A stretch of DNA of 64,000 nucleotides. It comes from Candidatus Nitrospira allomarina. Its GTDB lineage: Bacteria > Nitrospirota > Nitrospiria > Nitrospirales > UBA8639. The stretch spans positions 989,001-1,053,000 of the forward strand of contig NZ_CP116967.1 of assembly GCF_032050975.1 (NCBI RefSeq), read 5' to 3'. The translations under genes and the position numbers were made by a program. The notes beneath the pieces are model-generated. The model saw only the letters and a list, made by a program, of their open reading frames with translations. It searched no databases and was not told where the DNA came from. This document shows, piece after piece, positions 20,343 to 30,554 of this stretch. Each line of letters starts with the position of its first letter. Within the stretch, counting starts at the first letter, position 1.

Positions 20343-22085
20343 TTAGGATTTAGAGGAAGAGCCCGAGGGAGATGACGAACGTTTCTTTTTTCCGGATTCC
20401 AAAGCAGGTTCGCTCCCTTTGGGAGATTGATCCGTAGACCCACCTCTCGGTTTTTTCAAAATATACCTGTCGGTCACAAACTGCTGCGTCACGGTCAGCA
20501 CATTATTAGTGACCCAATATAACACCAAACCTGCGGGAAAGGTTACAAACAAAAAGGTCAACCCTACAGGAAGAATCATCATCATTTTCGCCTGAGTGGG
20601 ATCCATCGTGGTGGGCATGATTTTTTGTTGGACGACCATAGAAATCCCCATCAGCACAGGCAGCACATAATACGGATCTTGGGCAGAAAGGTCTGTAACC
20701 CACAGCATAAACGGGGCCTGGCGAAGATCGATCGTCATATACAAAATATTAAAGAGGGCAACAAACACCGGCATCTGCAACACCATGGGGAGGCATCCAC
20801 CGACTGGATTCACTTTATGCTCTTTATAGAGCTTCATCAGCTCCTGGTTGAGTTTTTCCTTGTTATCTTTAAATTTCTCCTGTAGTGCCAGAACCTTGGG
20901 TTGGATGGTTTGCATCCCTTGCATTGATTTATAACTTTTGTATTGCAAGGGAACAAATAGCAATTTAATCCCTAAGGTCAGTAAAATAATGGCCACACCA
21001 TAATTATGGGTATAGTCATAGATGAACCGTAAAACTGAAAACAGCGGCTTCGCCACGGCTTTCACAATGCTCCAACTGCCATAAATAAACCATCCAAAAT
21101 CAATGGTATCTTCCAACCCGATCTCGAAAGACTTCAGGACATCGTATTTTTTGGGACCAGCGTACAATTTTGTCTTATGAGTTTGTTCCCCAGATCCCCC
21201 TGGAAGAGACATGCCCGCAGAAACAACCATTTCGGTTTCAAGCTTAGAATACAGGCCGTTCGCATTTTCCGGGATAAATACACTCATAAAATATTTATCC
21301 TGAAGGGCTAACCACCTGACCGGACCATCGCGTCGCAGGATCGGAGCATCTGCATCGGGAGACAATTTTTCCAATTCATCCCCGACCATCCAGGCAGATC
21401 CCAGTAATCCAATAAATCCCTGACCCCATTCCACCACACCAAAATTGGTGCCCAAAAGCACATCAATGTCACCTGAAATCCCCCTGGTGCGAATAATGAT
21501 ATCCACCACATAGGAATCGTAATGAAATGTAAGTTCCTTTTGGAGCCACAGGTCGGATTCAGAAGACGAATGGGTTAAAAGCACTCTTCCGGTAGGATGC
21601 GATTCATCTAATTCGTTAAAATCCTTTTGGATCTGAAAGTTCCCTTGACGAAGACGCCGAGTCTCCCCTTCGTTTCCCTTGATCTGCACCGTGAGTGGCT
21701 CGGGAAACTGTCCATTTGGATACACCAATTGGACGGGAACATTCTCCTCTGTCTGAGTGAGATATTTTTTTAACTCCCAGGAGGTTATGACTCCTCCCTG
21801 ACCTGAAATATCAGCTCGAAAAAGCGGGGTTTCAACAACCACGATCTCTTCAGTAAGCGGTGACTCAGCAGAAGGAATGGAGGAGGATATTGAAGAGGGT
21901 TCAGATAAAGAAGAAGAGGAGGTGGTCTTAGCATCCGCCCCTTTTTCCGGCAAACTGTTTGTTAGCTCTTGATCGATGATCGGACTGGTAGAGAATGGAG
22001 AATATCCCAACTCCTTCAGGAGCAGGTCATACCCAAAGATAATCCCTAAGGAAAGAATAAGGAAAAGGACGACGCGCTTTTCCAT
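20343..22085 (-). CDS. yidC: membrane protein insertase YidC
   Basis: A 580-residue YidC of the Gram-negative type. The first helix (VVLFLILSLGIIFGYDLLL) is followed by a Ser/Pro-rich linker, a periplasmic beta-sandwich domain (about residues 80-330) and the conserved five-helix core beginning at VAIILLTLGIKLLFVPLQYKSYKSMQGMQ. That sequence includes the hydrophilic-groove Arg/Lys region, and the LYKEHKVNPVGGCLPMVLQMPVF motif is diagnostic. The last 40 residues are Lys/Ser rich and could bind ribosomes. It inserts proteins such as ATP synthase c subunit into the inner membrane. It is the third gene of the rpmH-rnpA-yidD-yidC block. Confidence 0.96.
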   Translation of the reverse strand: MEKRVVLFLILSLGIIFGYDLLLKELGYSPFSTSPIIDQELTNSLPEKGADAKTTSSSSLSEPSSISSSIPSAESPLTEEIVVVETPLFRADISGQGGVITSWELKKYLTQTEENVPVQLVYPNGQFPEPLTVQIKGNEGETRRLRQGNFQIQKDFNELDESHPTGRVLLTHSSSESDLWLQKELTFHYDSYVVDIIIRTRGISGDIDVLLGTNFGVVEWGQGFIGLLGSAWMVGDELEKLSPDADAPILRRDGPVRWLALQDKYFMSVFIPENANGLYSKLETEMVVSAGMSLPGGSGEQTHKTKLYAGPKKYDVLKSFEIGLEDTIDFGWFIYGSWSIVKAVAKPLFSVLRFIYDYTHNYGVAIILLTLGIKLLFVPLQYKSYKSMQGMQTIQPKVLALQEKFKDNKEKLNQELMKLYKEHKVNPVGGCLPMVLQMPVFVALFNILYMTIDLRQAPFMLWVTDLSAQDPYYVLPVLMGISMVVQQKIMPTTMDPTQAKMMMILPVGLTFLFVTFPAGLVLYWVTNNVLTVTQQFVTDRYILKKPRGGSTDQSPKGSEPALESGKKKRSSSPSGSSSKS

Positions 22086-22154
22086 TTTTCTAACTCGTGA
22101 GTCCCATAAAGCTGGTGGTAATTAACTATCAAACGGAGGCAAAATATTCAGTGT

Positions 22155-22367
22155 TCAGGGAACCGGATCCAGCCCCCCAGGATGGAATGGATGACACTTG
22201 AGAATTCGACCAGCCATTAAGACCACACCCTTCATCGCGCCATGTTTATGGATAGCCTCAAAGCCATAATGAGAACATGTCGGTTCAAAACGGCAACAGG
22301 TTCCCATAAACGGGGAAACTCCATATTGGTAGACTGCAATAATTTTTTTTAAAACCGAAGCTATCAT
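22155..22367 (-). CDS. yidD: membrane protein insertion efficiency factor YidD
   Basis: A 70-residue protein with the complete family signature [31 protein letters not shown] and [12 protein letters not shown]. The three conserved cysteines and the amphipathic N-terminal helix ([11 protein letters not shown]) are present. YidD is a peripheral inner-membrane protein that helps YidC-dependent insertion. The start lies 3 bases after the rnpA stop, and yidC begins about 70 bases after its end. Confidence 0.95.
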   Translation of the reverse strand: MIASVLKKIIAVYQYGVSPFMGTCCRFEPTCSHYGFEAIHKHGAMKGVVLMAGRILKCHPFHPGGLDPVP

Positions 22368-22370
22368 TTA

Positions 22371-22718
22371 TTATTTAAGAAGACCGGCTTTGGCTAATGT
22401 GTTCTTCCAGGTTTCCCCTATCCTTTGGTACTTCACCCCCAAAACCATGATTTTTGGGTACACGATGCAATGAAAACCACCGGCCATTCCGGATTGCGAT
22501 TCTCTGACGAGTTCACGAAAAATCCGTTTCAGCCGATTTCTCGTTACGGCTTTGCCGACTCGTCGCCCGACGACGATTCCTATTCGAGACGGATCATGAT
22601 TGGGTACAGGACTAACAAGGAGGGTAAAAAATGGGTTCCGCACAACAGACCCATTGGCCTTCACTCCATCATATTCATATTTTTTCTTTAAAAAAAAGGG
22701 AAGCCCTCCCCTTACTCA
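22371..22718 (-). CDS. rnpA: ribonuclease P protein component, with an apparent 1-base frameshift
   Basis: RnpA is the protein subunit of RNase P, which trims tRNA 5' ends. The frame ending at 22371 contains the diagnostic [25 protein letters not shown] motif. If it began at the first available start (GTG at 22664), the protein would be 97 residues and lose the N-terminal helix. In-frame sequence before that GTG still reads [15 protein letters not shown], the normal RnpA beginning, but runs into stops. The expected ATG at 22718, overlapping the end of rpmH (ATGAGTAA), opens a second frame, MSKGRASLF, and the two join if one base is removed from an A8 run at 22690-22697 (T8 on the coding strand). 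I therefore annotate one gene interrupted by a probable indel; length would be about 115 residues. Confidence 0.88.
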
Positions 22719-22852
22719 TCAGAAACCGTCAAGCGGTACCTGCCCTTTTTTCGTCGACGGGCAAGGACCTTTCTCCCATTCTTAGTGCTCATGCGCTTTC
22801 TAAAGCCATGATCTCGTTTTCTCTTTAAATTAGAGGGCTGTCGATAGGTCAT
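22712..22852 (-). CDS. rpmH: 50S ribosomal protein L34
   Basis: A 46-residue basic protein reading [20 protein letters not shown] followed by [20 protein letters not shown], the whole L34 signature. The ATG at 22852 is not served by the good Shine-Dalgarno (AAGGAG), which lies 4 bases before another ATG at 22863; that ATG opens a 4-codon frame (MPCQ) whose TGA stop overlaps the rpmH start (ATGA). L34 translation may therefore be coupled to this leader. The stop overlaps the presumed rnpA start. Confidence 0.95.
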   Translation of the reverse strand: MTYRQPSNLKRKRDHGFRKRMSTKNGRKVLARRRKKGRYRLTVSDE

Positions 22853-22898
22853 TGACACGGCATTGTTCTCCTTTTAGCCAATTTCTTATGAACACGCC

Positions 22899-22927
22899 AT
22901 TTTATGGGGGGAAATGGCAAGAGTCAA
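22899..22927 (-). promoter_or_regulatory. sigma-70-type promoter of the rpmH-rnpA-yidD-yidC block
   Basis: Minus-strand TTGACT (22922-22927) and TAAAAT (22899-22904) with a 17-base spacer, about 45 bases before the rpmH start. It lies in the divergent gap between rpmH and hisS. Confidence 0.75.
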
Positions 22928-23047
22928 ACGTATTTTCTCCCTCCAAATCTAAAACACCAACCCATTGATTCGTTGACTGGATTCTGGCGGAAAGATATAG
23001 TCGGATTCTCTTTTCCCCAATATTTCTTCAACAGAATAAGGCTTGCC

Positions 23048-24298
23048 GTGTTACGCTCCATTAAGGGTCTTAAGGACATTTTGCCTCAACAAACACCGCA
23101 ATGGCGCTATATGGAAACATTGGCCCATACCCTTGCTGCCCAATCCGGATTTTCTGAGATACGTATTCCGATATTCGAGTCCACTGAACTCTATGCCAGG
23201 AGTATAGGAGGAGAAACCGATATTGTAGAGAAAGAGATGTATACTTTTCCCGATCGAGATGGGAGTTCTCTGACATTACGTCCCGAGGGTACTGCGGGGG
23301 TGGTGCGAGCTGTGTTGGAGCACCATCTTCTGGAATCACCCTCTACACGAAAACTGTATTATCTTGGACCGATGTTCCGTCATGAGCGACCGCAAGCAGG
23401 GCGATACCGGCAATTTCACCAATTTGGGGTTGAAGCGTTCGGGACCGAAGATCCCTTCATGGATGTCGAGGTGATTGCCCTTTTATGGAGGTTTTTTTGT
23501 TCGCTGGGACTCAAAGATCTCACTTTGCAAATGAATTCAATTGGCAATACTCAAGATCGTGAAAACTATATTCGAGAACTCAAACAGTTCATTTCTACTA
23601 GATTAGAAAAGATTTGCGGTAACTGCCAGCGTCGGTACACGACGAATCCCTTACGGATTCTCGATTGTAAAGTCCCGATTTGCCAGGAAGCGACAAAGGA
23701 CGCCCCCACACTTTTCGACCACCTCTCCCCCGAATCGGCCGCTCATTTTCAAAGTGTCCTCGATGGACTCACGTCCATAGACATTCCGTATTCCTTGAAC
23801 TACCGTTTAGTGAGAGGTCTGGATTATTACTCCCGCACCACCTTTGAAATCACTTCTCCACATTTAGGGGCTCAGAGCACCATTGGGGCCGGAGGCCGCT
23901 ATGACGGATTAGTCGCATTACTCCAGGGGCCGTCCACCCCTGCTATCGGTTTTGCTGTTGGGCTAGAAAGAGTGGCCCTCCTTCTTCCTGAACAAATAGC
24001 CTCCCCAAAAATTCCTTTATTTTTTGTGGCTGGGTTTGGAAAGGAAGCCAAACCCATTGCTTTTAATCTTCTTAACGAACTAAGAGAGCTAGGCATACGG
24101 GCAGACACAGACTATAAAAGTGTCAACTTAAAATCTCTCCTTCGATCCGCAGATAAACTTGGAGCCGGTTATGCCATTATCATCGGGGACGATGAAGCCC
24201 GCTCAGAAACGGCCATCATCCGAAACATGACAACCAAAGTCCAGGAATCCGTGAAGCTAAAAGAAATTTCTCAAAAAATTCAATCCTTAGCCTTATAA
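23048..24298 (+). CDS. hisS: histidyl-tRNA synthetase
   Basis: A class II synthetase of 416 residues that charges tRNA-His. After the typical start IKGLKDILPQQTPQWRYMETL come motif 2 (MFRHERPQAGRYRQFHQFGVEAFG), the histidine-specific LVRGLDYYSRTTFE and motif 3 (IGFAVGLERVALLL), then the C-terminal anticodon domain. The frame is open from an ATG at 22904, but the 48 residues gained do not resemble HisRS; GTG at 23048, preceded by AAGG at about 8 bases, gives the family N terminus. It is the first rightward gene, divergent from rpmH. Confidence 0.95.
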   Translation: MLRSIKGLKDILPQQTPQWRYMETLAHTLAAQSGFSEIRIPIFESTELYARSIGGETDIVEKEMYTFPDRDGSSLTLRPEGTAGVVRAVLEHHLLESPSTRKLYYLGPMFRHERPQAGRYRQFHQFGVEAFGTEDPFMDVEVIALLWRFFCSLGLKDLTLQMNSIGNTQDRENYIRELKQFISTRLEKICGNCQRRYTTNPLRILDCKVPICQEATKDAPTLFDHLSPESAAHFQSVLDGLTSIDIPYSLNYRLVRGLDYYSRTTFEITSPHLGAQSTIGAGGRYDGLVALLQGPSTPAIGFAVGLERVALLLPEQIASPKIPLFFVAGFGKEAKPIAFNLLNELRELGIRADTDYKSVNLKSLLRSADKLGAGYAIIIGDDEARSETAIIRNMTTKVQESVKLKEISQKIQSLAL

Positions 24299-24328
24299 AA
24301 AGTGGGACAAGATATCTTGGGTTTTTTC

Positions 24329-24357
24329 TTGACATTTTTTCTACCTGATGTTAGGGT
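24329..24357 (+). promoter_or_regulatory. candidate sigma-70 promoter before the DsrE/DsrH-like pair
   Basis: TTGACA (24329-24334) and TAGGGT (24352-24357) are separated by 17 bases within a very AT-rich 170-base gap. Transcription would start about 105 bases before the ATG at 24470. The -10 box is imperfect, so confidence is moderate. A 12-bp palindrome (CAAGATATCTTG) followed by a T tract just upstream may end hisS transcription. Confidence 0.5.
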
Positions 24358-24469
24358 TTTTTTCTTATTTTTCAATAGGAAACGATATTTTTTTATTCAA
24401 AAACTATCCTCCATAAATTTCATTAACAAATCCAGCATTTTACGTATTAATCCAAGGTATCAATAAGGG

Positions 24470-24814
24470 ATGCCAAAAAATCTGGTTATCCTTATTCGAG
24501 AAGACCCCACCCGCACTCATCGGGCCTCCGAAGCTATGCGAATTGCGTTGGGATTATCTACCGGTCCCAATCCGATAAAGATTATTCTTTTAGAAAATGC
24601 CAGACAGTTAATTTCTGATGAAGTCGATGATCTTCCTGATGGCGAAATTCTAGAAAAATATCTCCCGGCTATCAAAAATTTAGAATTGCCGATTATTGTC
24701 CCTATAGGAAGCGGGAAAACTTTTGCCCTTGATCAGGAATTTACCATTCAAGAGTCGTCTCCATCTCAAATAGCTTCACTCGTTTCTCATGCTGATCGCG
24801 TTTTAACCTTTTAA
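24470..24814 (+). CDS. DsrE/DsrF-like protein without catalytic cysteine
   Basis: A 114-residue protein with the DsrE-like start KNLVILIREDPTRTHRASEAMRIALGLSTG, strand IKIILLENARQL and a C-terminal HADRVLTF. DsrE/TusD proteins carry sulfur on a conserved Cys during tRNA thiolation or sulfur oxidation; this protein has no cysteine at all, so it cannot be a sulfur carrier of the usual kind. It is followed after 2-11 bases by a second small protein that resembles DsrH/TusB, so the two probably form a heteromer. The location between hisS and oriC is unusual for a sulfur relay. The role is unknown. Confidence 0.65.
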   Translation: MPKNLVILIREDPTRTHRASEAMRIALGLSTGPNPIKIILLENARQLISDEVDDLPDGEILEKYLPAIKNLELPIIVPIGSGKTFALDQEFTIQESSPSQIASLVSHADRVLTF

Positions 24815-24825
24815 CGGTGCCACCA

Positions 24826-25089
24826 ATGAGAAACATTTTATATATCTGTACGAAAAACCAGTACGACTGGAATACGTTCATTCCGGAAACAGATTCCGCT
24901 GTATCGGAAATGGATCCATCCGTTTTGCTTCTTCAAAATGGACTGGATTTACAGCATTTTCCGAGCTCCAAGGTTTTTGTTTTACGCAGTGAAGGAGAAA
25001 GTGGAGAAGATTCCAGATCAAATGAGCCGATTTCCTACCAGGAGTTTTTGGAAAAAATATTTCTTGCAGATTTGGCTTTGGTGATATAA
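24826..25089 (+). CDS. small DsrH/TusB-like protein (putative)
   Basis: An 87-residue protein (90 if the GTG at 24817 is used) directly after the DsrE-like gene. The start MRNILYICTKNQ resembles the DsrH beginning 'L-hhhTKSP', and PSVLLLQNGLDLQ matches the family's 'hLLIxDGV' strand; SYQEFLEKIFLADLALVI ends the domain. Family members lack a conserved catalytic residue and serve as partners of DsrE/F or TusC/D. The only cysteine, in YICTK, is at the start of the protein. Assignment is by pattern and by its pairing with the upstream gene; I am moderately sure of the family and not of the function. Confidence 0.55.
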   Translation: MRNILYICTKNQYDWNTFIPETDSAVSEMDPSVLLLQNGLDLQHFPSSKVFVLRSEGESGEDSRSNEPISYQEFLEKIFLADLALVI

Positions 25090-25334
25090 CTATCCCTCTT
25101 CTTCTTTGTTATAAAAGAAGACAAAGAAATAGTAGGAGTAGTGGTAGTAGGGATAGGGAATAGTGGGGATAACGGCTTTTGAAATTCCAAACACCTTTGA
25201 ATGTGGGTAAAGAGAGTGGTTTGAGGTTTGAATTTATCGGCGGGGAAGTTGTGGATAGAGGACATGAAGTTTATGGTAGAGGGTGTTGATAGGAATTAGG
25301 GAGCGTCTAATAAGATAGGGCAGACTCATACTCG
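25090..25334. other. oriC: probable chromosomal replication origin (oriC)
   Basis: The region directly before dnaA holds three 8-of-9 matches to the DnaA box TGTGGATAA, all in the same orientation: TGGGGATAA (25164-25172), TGTGGGTAA (25202-25210) and TGTGGATAG (25250-25258). On the 5' side of the first box runs a series of TAG triplets (25131-25163), the layout of the DnaA-trio in Bacillus, and beyond it an AT-rich stretch with an 8-bp inverted repeat (TTCTTTGT/ACAAAGAA, 25102-25128) that could be the unwinding site. Genes on both sides are transcribed away from this point, and parABS lies 9 kb off. Box identity is seen; origin function is inferred. Confidence 0.7.
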
Positions 25335-26744
25335 GTGCCGTTACTATTAACATCTGTGAATAATATTGTGAATAAGTTGAATTTACCTAATATTAACAAT
25401 GATAAAGTTTGGGTGGACGTGTTAAATTTTGTCAGCCCTCGGGTGGGAGATGACACCATTGAAACATGGTTTCAACCTCTGGTTTTAGAGAGTCTTACGG
25501 AAGACCAAGTTCATATCCGGGTTCCAAATAGATTTTTTGGGGAATGGTTAGGCAGAAACTATAAAGATTTACTCAAAGAGGCCTTTCATCATGTCGAAGG
25601 GGTGAATCCGGCAGAGATTATTTTTGTCATGAAAGAGCAGGATGGAGACGGAGAGCCATCGCCTCAGCTCAAAACAGAAGTTCGAGAAAACCGCGTGCCC
25701 GCTCAACTTCAACGGGTGAGACGTCAACCTCTTCCCAACCCGAAATATACCTTTAAAAATTTTGTCGTGGGAGCGAGTAATCAATTTGCACATGCCGCTT
25801 GTCTCGCTGTCGCAGAATCACCTGCGAAAGCGTATAACCCGTTATTCATTTATGGCGGGGTGGGGTTGGGGAAAACGCATCTTCTCAACTCAATAGGCAA
25901 TTATATTGCTGATCATGGCGATCTCCGTATTGCGTATGTCACGACAGAGCAATTCACGAATGAGGTTATAAATTCCATCCGCTATGACAAAATGATTGAA
26001 TTGAGAAGGCGATACAGAAATGTGGACATGCTGCTCATTGACGATATTCAATTTTTAGCAGGGAAAGAGCGGACACAAGAGGAATTTTTTCACACATTTA
26101 ATTCTCTCTATGAAGCTGGGAAACAGATCGTATTGTCGAGTGATCGGTTTCCCAAAGAAATGCCTTCAATGGAAGAACGGCTTCGGTCACGCTTTGAGTG
26201 GGGATTGATTGCCGATCTTCAACCACCTGATGTCGAAACTCGAATCGCCATTCTCCGAAAAAAATCGGAGGAAGAAGGCATTGCCATCAATGAGGAAGTC
26301 ATCCAGTTGTTGGCAGCGAATTTAAAAAGCAATATTCGTGAAATTGAAGGGGCACTGATTCGACTTGGGGCCTATGCATCGTTGACGGGTCAAAAAATCA
26401 CTGCGGACATGGCTAAACACATCCTCCGTGATCTTCTTGGTGGAAAACGGAAAGTGATCACAACTGAGGATATACAAGAAGTGGTCGCCAACCGGTTCCA
26501 TGTCAAGATATCCGACTTGAAGTCGAAACGACGAACGAAAACCTTAGTGTTTCCTCGCCAAATTGCGATGTTTCTCAGCCGCGATATGACGGACTCCTCC
26601 TTTCCGGAAATAGGAAGAGACTTTGGGGGGAAAGACCATACAACAATTATTCATGCTTGTAAGCAAATGCAGAAGGCTCAGGAAACGGATTCCACTCTTC
26701 GAGCCACAATCGAAAGCCTGAAAGAAGAAATCGGCAAGGGATAA
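25335..26744 (+). CDS. dnaA: chromosomal replication initiator DnaA
   Basis: DnaA, 469 residues. Domain I (VWVDVLNFVSPRVGDDTIETWFQPL) is followed by a short linker, the AAA+ domain III with Walker A GGVGLGKTHLL, Walker B MLLIDDIQFLAGKE and the arginine-finger region, and domain IV with the DnaA signature DFGGKDHTTIIHACK that binds the box. The start is uncertain: GTG at 25335 gives MPLLLTSVNNIV..., but GTG codons at 25356 and 25365 and a TTG at 25374 are in frame and none has a strong RBS. All leave domain I intact. dnaN follows after 22 bases. Confidence 0.97.
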   Translation: MPLLLTSVNNIVNKLNLPNINNDKVWVDVLNFVSPRVGDDTIETWFQPLVLESLTEDQVHIRVPNRFFGEWLGRNYKDLLKEAFHHVEGVNPAEIIFVMKEQDGDGEPSPQLKTEVRENRVPAQLQRVRRQPLPNPKYTFKNFVVGASNQFAHAACLAVAESPAKAYNPLFIYGGVGLGKTHLLNSIGNYIADHGDLRIAYVTTEQFTNEVINSIRYDKMIELRRRYRNVDMLLIDDIQFLAGKERTQEEFFHTFNSLYEAGKQIVLSSDRFPKEMPSMEERLRSRFEWGLIADLQPPDVETRIAILRKKSEEEGIAINEEVIQLLAANLKSNIREIEGALIRLGAYASLTGQKITADMAKHILRDLLGGKRKVITTEDIQEVVANRFHVKISDLKSKRRTKTLVFPRQIAMFLSRDMTDSSFPEIGRDFGGKDHTTIIHACKQMQKAQETDSTLRATIESLKEEIGKG

Positions 26745-26766
26745 CACCACCGTTTATAGGACACCT

Positions 26767-27891
26767 ATGAAAATTCAAATAACCAGGGAGGATTTGTTAA
26801 CCGCACTCCAACGGGTACAGGGAGTGGTGGAGAAGCGGAATACCATGCCCATCCTGGCGAATATTCTGTTGGAGGCCAAACCGGAAGGTCTGGATATTGT
26901 GGCCACTGATTTAGAAATTGGCATGAGAGGCCTCTATAAAGCCACGGTCCATGAGCCCGGGTCGGTCACATTTTCCGCACGAACGCTTTTTGATATTTTG
27001 AAAGAAATCCGGCATTCCGACATTGAATTGGTCGTAGGGGAAAATAATTGGGTGACCGTGAAGGCGGGAAAAAGCCAATTTCGTGTGGTGGGCTTACCCA
27101 GTAAGGATTACCCTGCCCTACCAACTATTGAACGGGAAGGGTTAATGGCGCTACCCGCCCAAGGATTGTTGCAGCTTCTGAAAAAGACCGTCTTTGCCGT
27201 GGGGGAAAAAGATACGCGATATGTGTTAAACGGTCTTCTTCTCACCCTGATTCCTTCGGGAGCCACAGTGACACTTCGTTTGGTGGGAACCGACGGACAT
27301 CGATTAGCCTGGGCTGAGCAGGAAGTGACTCCCGAGAAAGCGGCCATCCCCTCAGCAGAAATTAAGGTCATTATTCCTAAAAAAGCCGCCATAGAAATCC
27401 GGCGACTCTTGGAAGAAGACGACGAACAACCGTTCCTTGGGTTTACAAAAAATATGTTGATCTTTCGGAAAAGCGGGTTGGTGTTAACCTCACGAATCAT
27501 GGAGGGGACGTATCCCAACTACCAGCAGGTGGTACCGAAAGAAAGCCCCAAAAAAGTTACCGTCAACAAATCCGATTTGGAGGGTGCCCTTCGAAGGGTG
27601 GCAATCCTTTCGAAAGATAAAGCCCATGCCGTAAAACTGTCCATCAATTCCGATCACATTCATCTTTCTTCAAAAAGCCCGGATTTAGGGGAAGCAGATG
27701 AAGACATCCCGGCTAAATTTGTTGGAGAAAGTTTTTCCACGGGATTCAACGCCAGGTATTTCCTGGATGTGTTATCCGTCATTGAAACGGAAACGCTGAC
27801 CCTTCAAATGGAAACACCCTTAAGCCCGTGTTTGATTCAAGAGCAGGGAAATCCCACGTTCAAAGCCGTGGTGATGCCCGTGAAGGTTTGA
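26767..27891 (+). CDS. dnaN: DNA polymerase III beta subunit (sliding clamp)
   Basis: A 374-residue clamp of three similar domains, starting MKIQITREDLLTALQRVQGVVEKRNTMPIL-type and containing LVGTDGHRLAWAEQ at the end of domain 1/2 and the C-terminal MPVKV in the place of the family's MPMRL. The ring tethers Pol III and other proteins to DNA. It is in the classic order dnaA-dnaN, with gyrB 56 bases downstream; recF, often in between, is absent. Confidence 0.97.
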   Translation: MKIQITREDLLTALQRVQGVVEKRNTMPILANILLEAKPEGLDIVATDLEIGMRGLYKATVHEPGSVTFSARTLFDILKEIRHSDIELVVGENNWVTVKAGKSQFRVVGLPSKDYPALPTIEREGLMALPAQGLLQLLKKTVFAVGEKDTRYVLNGLLLTLIPSGATVTLRLVGTDGHRLAWAEQEVTPEKAAIPSAEIKVIIPKKAAIEIRRLLEEDDEQPFLGFTKNMLIFRKSGLVLTSRIMEGTYPNYQQVVPKESPKKVTVNKSDLEGALRRVAILSKDKAHAVKLSINSDHIHLSSKSPDLGEADEDIPAKFVGESFSTGFNARYFLDVLSVIETETLTLQMETPLSPCLIQEQGNPTFKAVVMPVKV

Positions 27892-27941
27892 CGGATTTGA
27901 CCCAACAGACATTCCTTCTTCCACACGCAGTCAAAGCCTAA

Positions 27942-30452
<2,511 letters not shown>

Positions 30453-30554
30453 CAGGTGCCTGCGTTTGGTTATGTGACCCCGAATGTTGAGCCAGAGTAC
30501 ATCAAGTCAAAGTGCAGCACATGAAGGGTGATGAGCCCTTTCGAGGAGTGACGT

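Noticed and set aside
22904..23047. Extended N terminus of HisRS from ATG 22904
   Set aside because: The 48 extra residues do not resemble any HisRS and overlap the rpmH promoter; GTG 23048 with AAGG fits the family.
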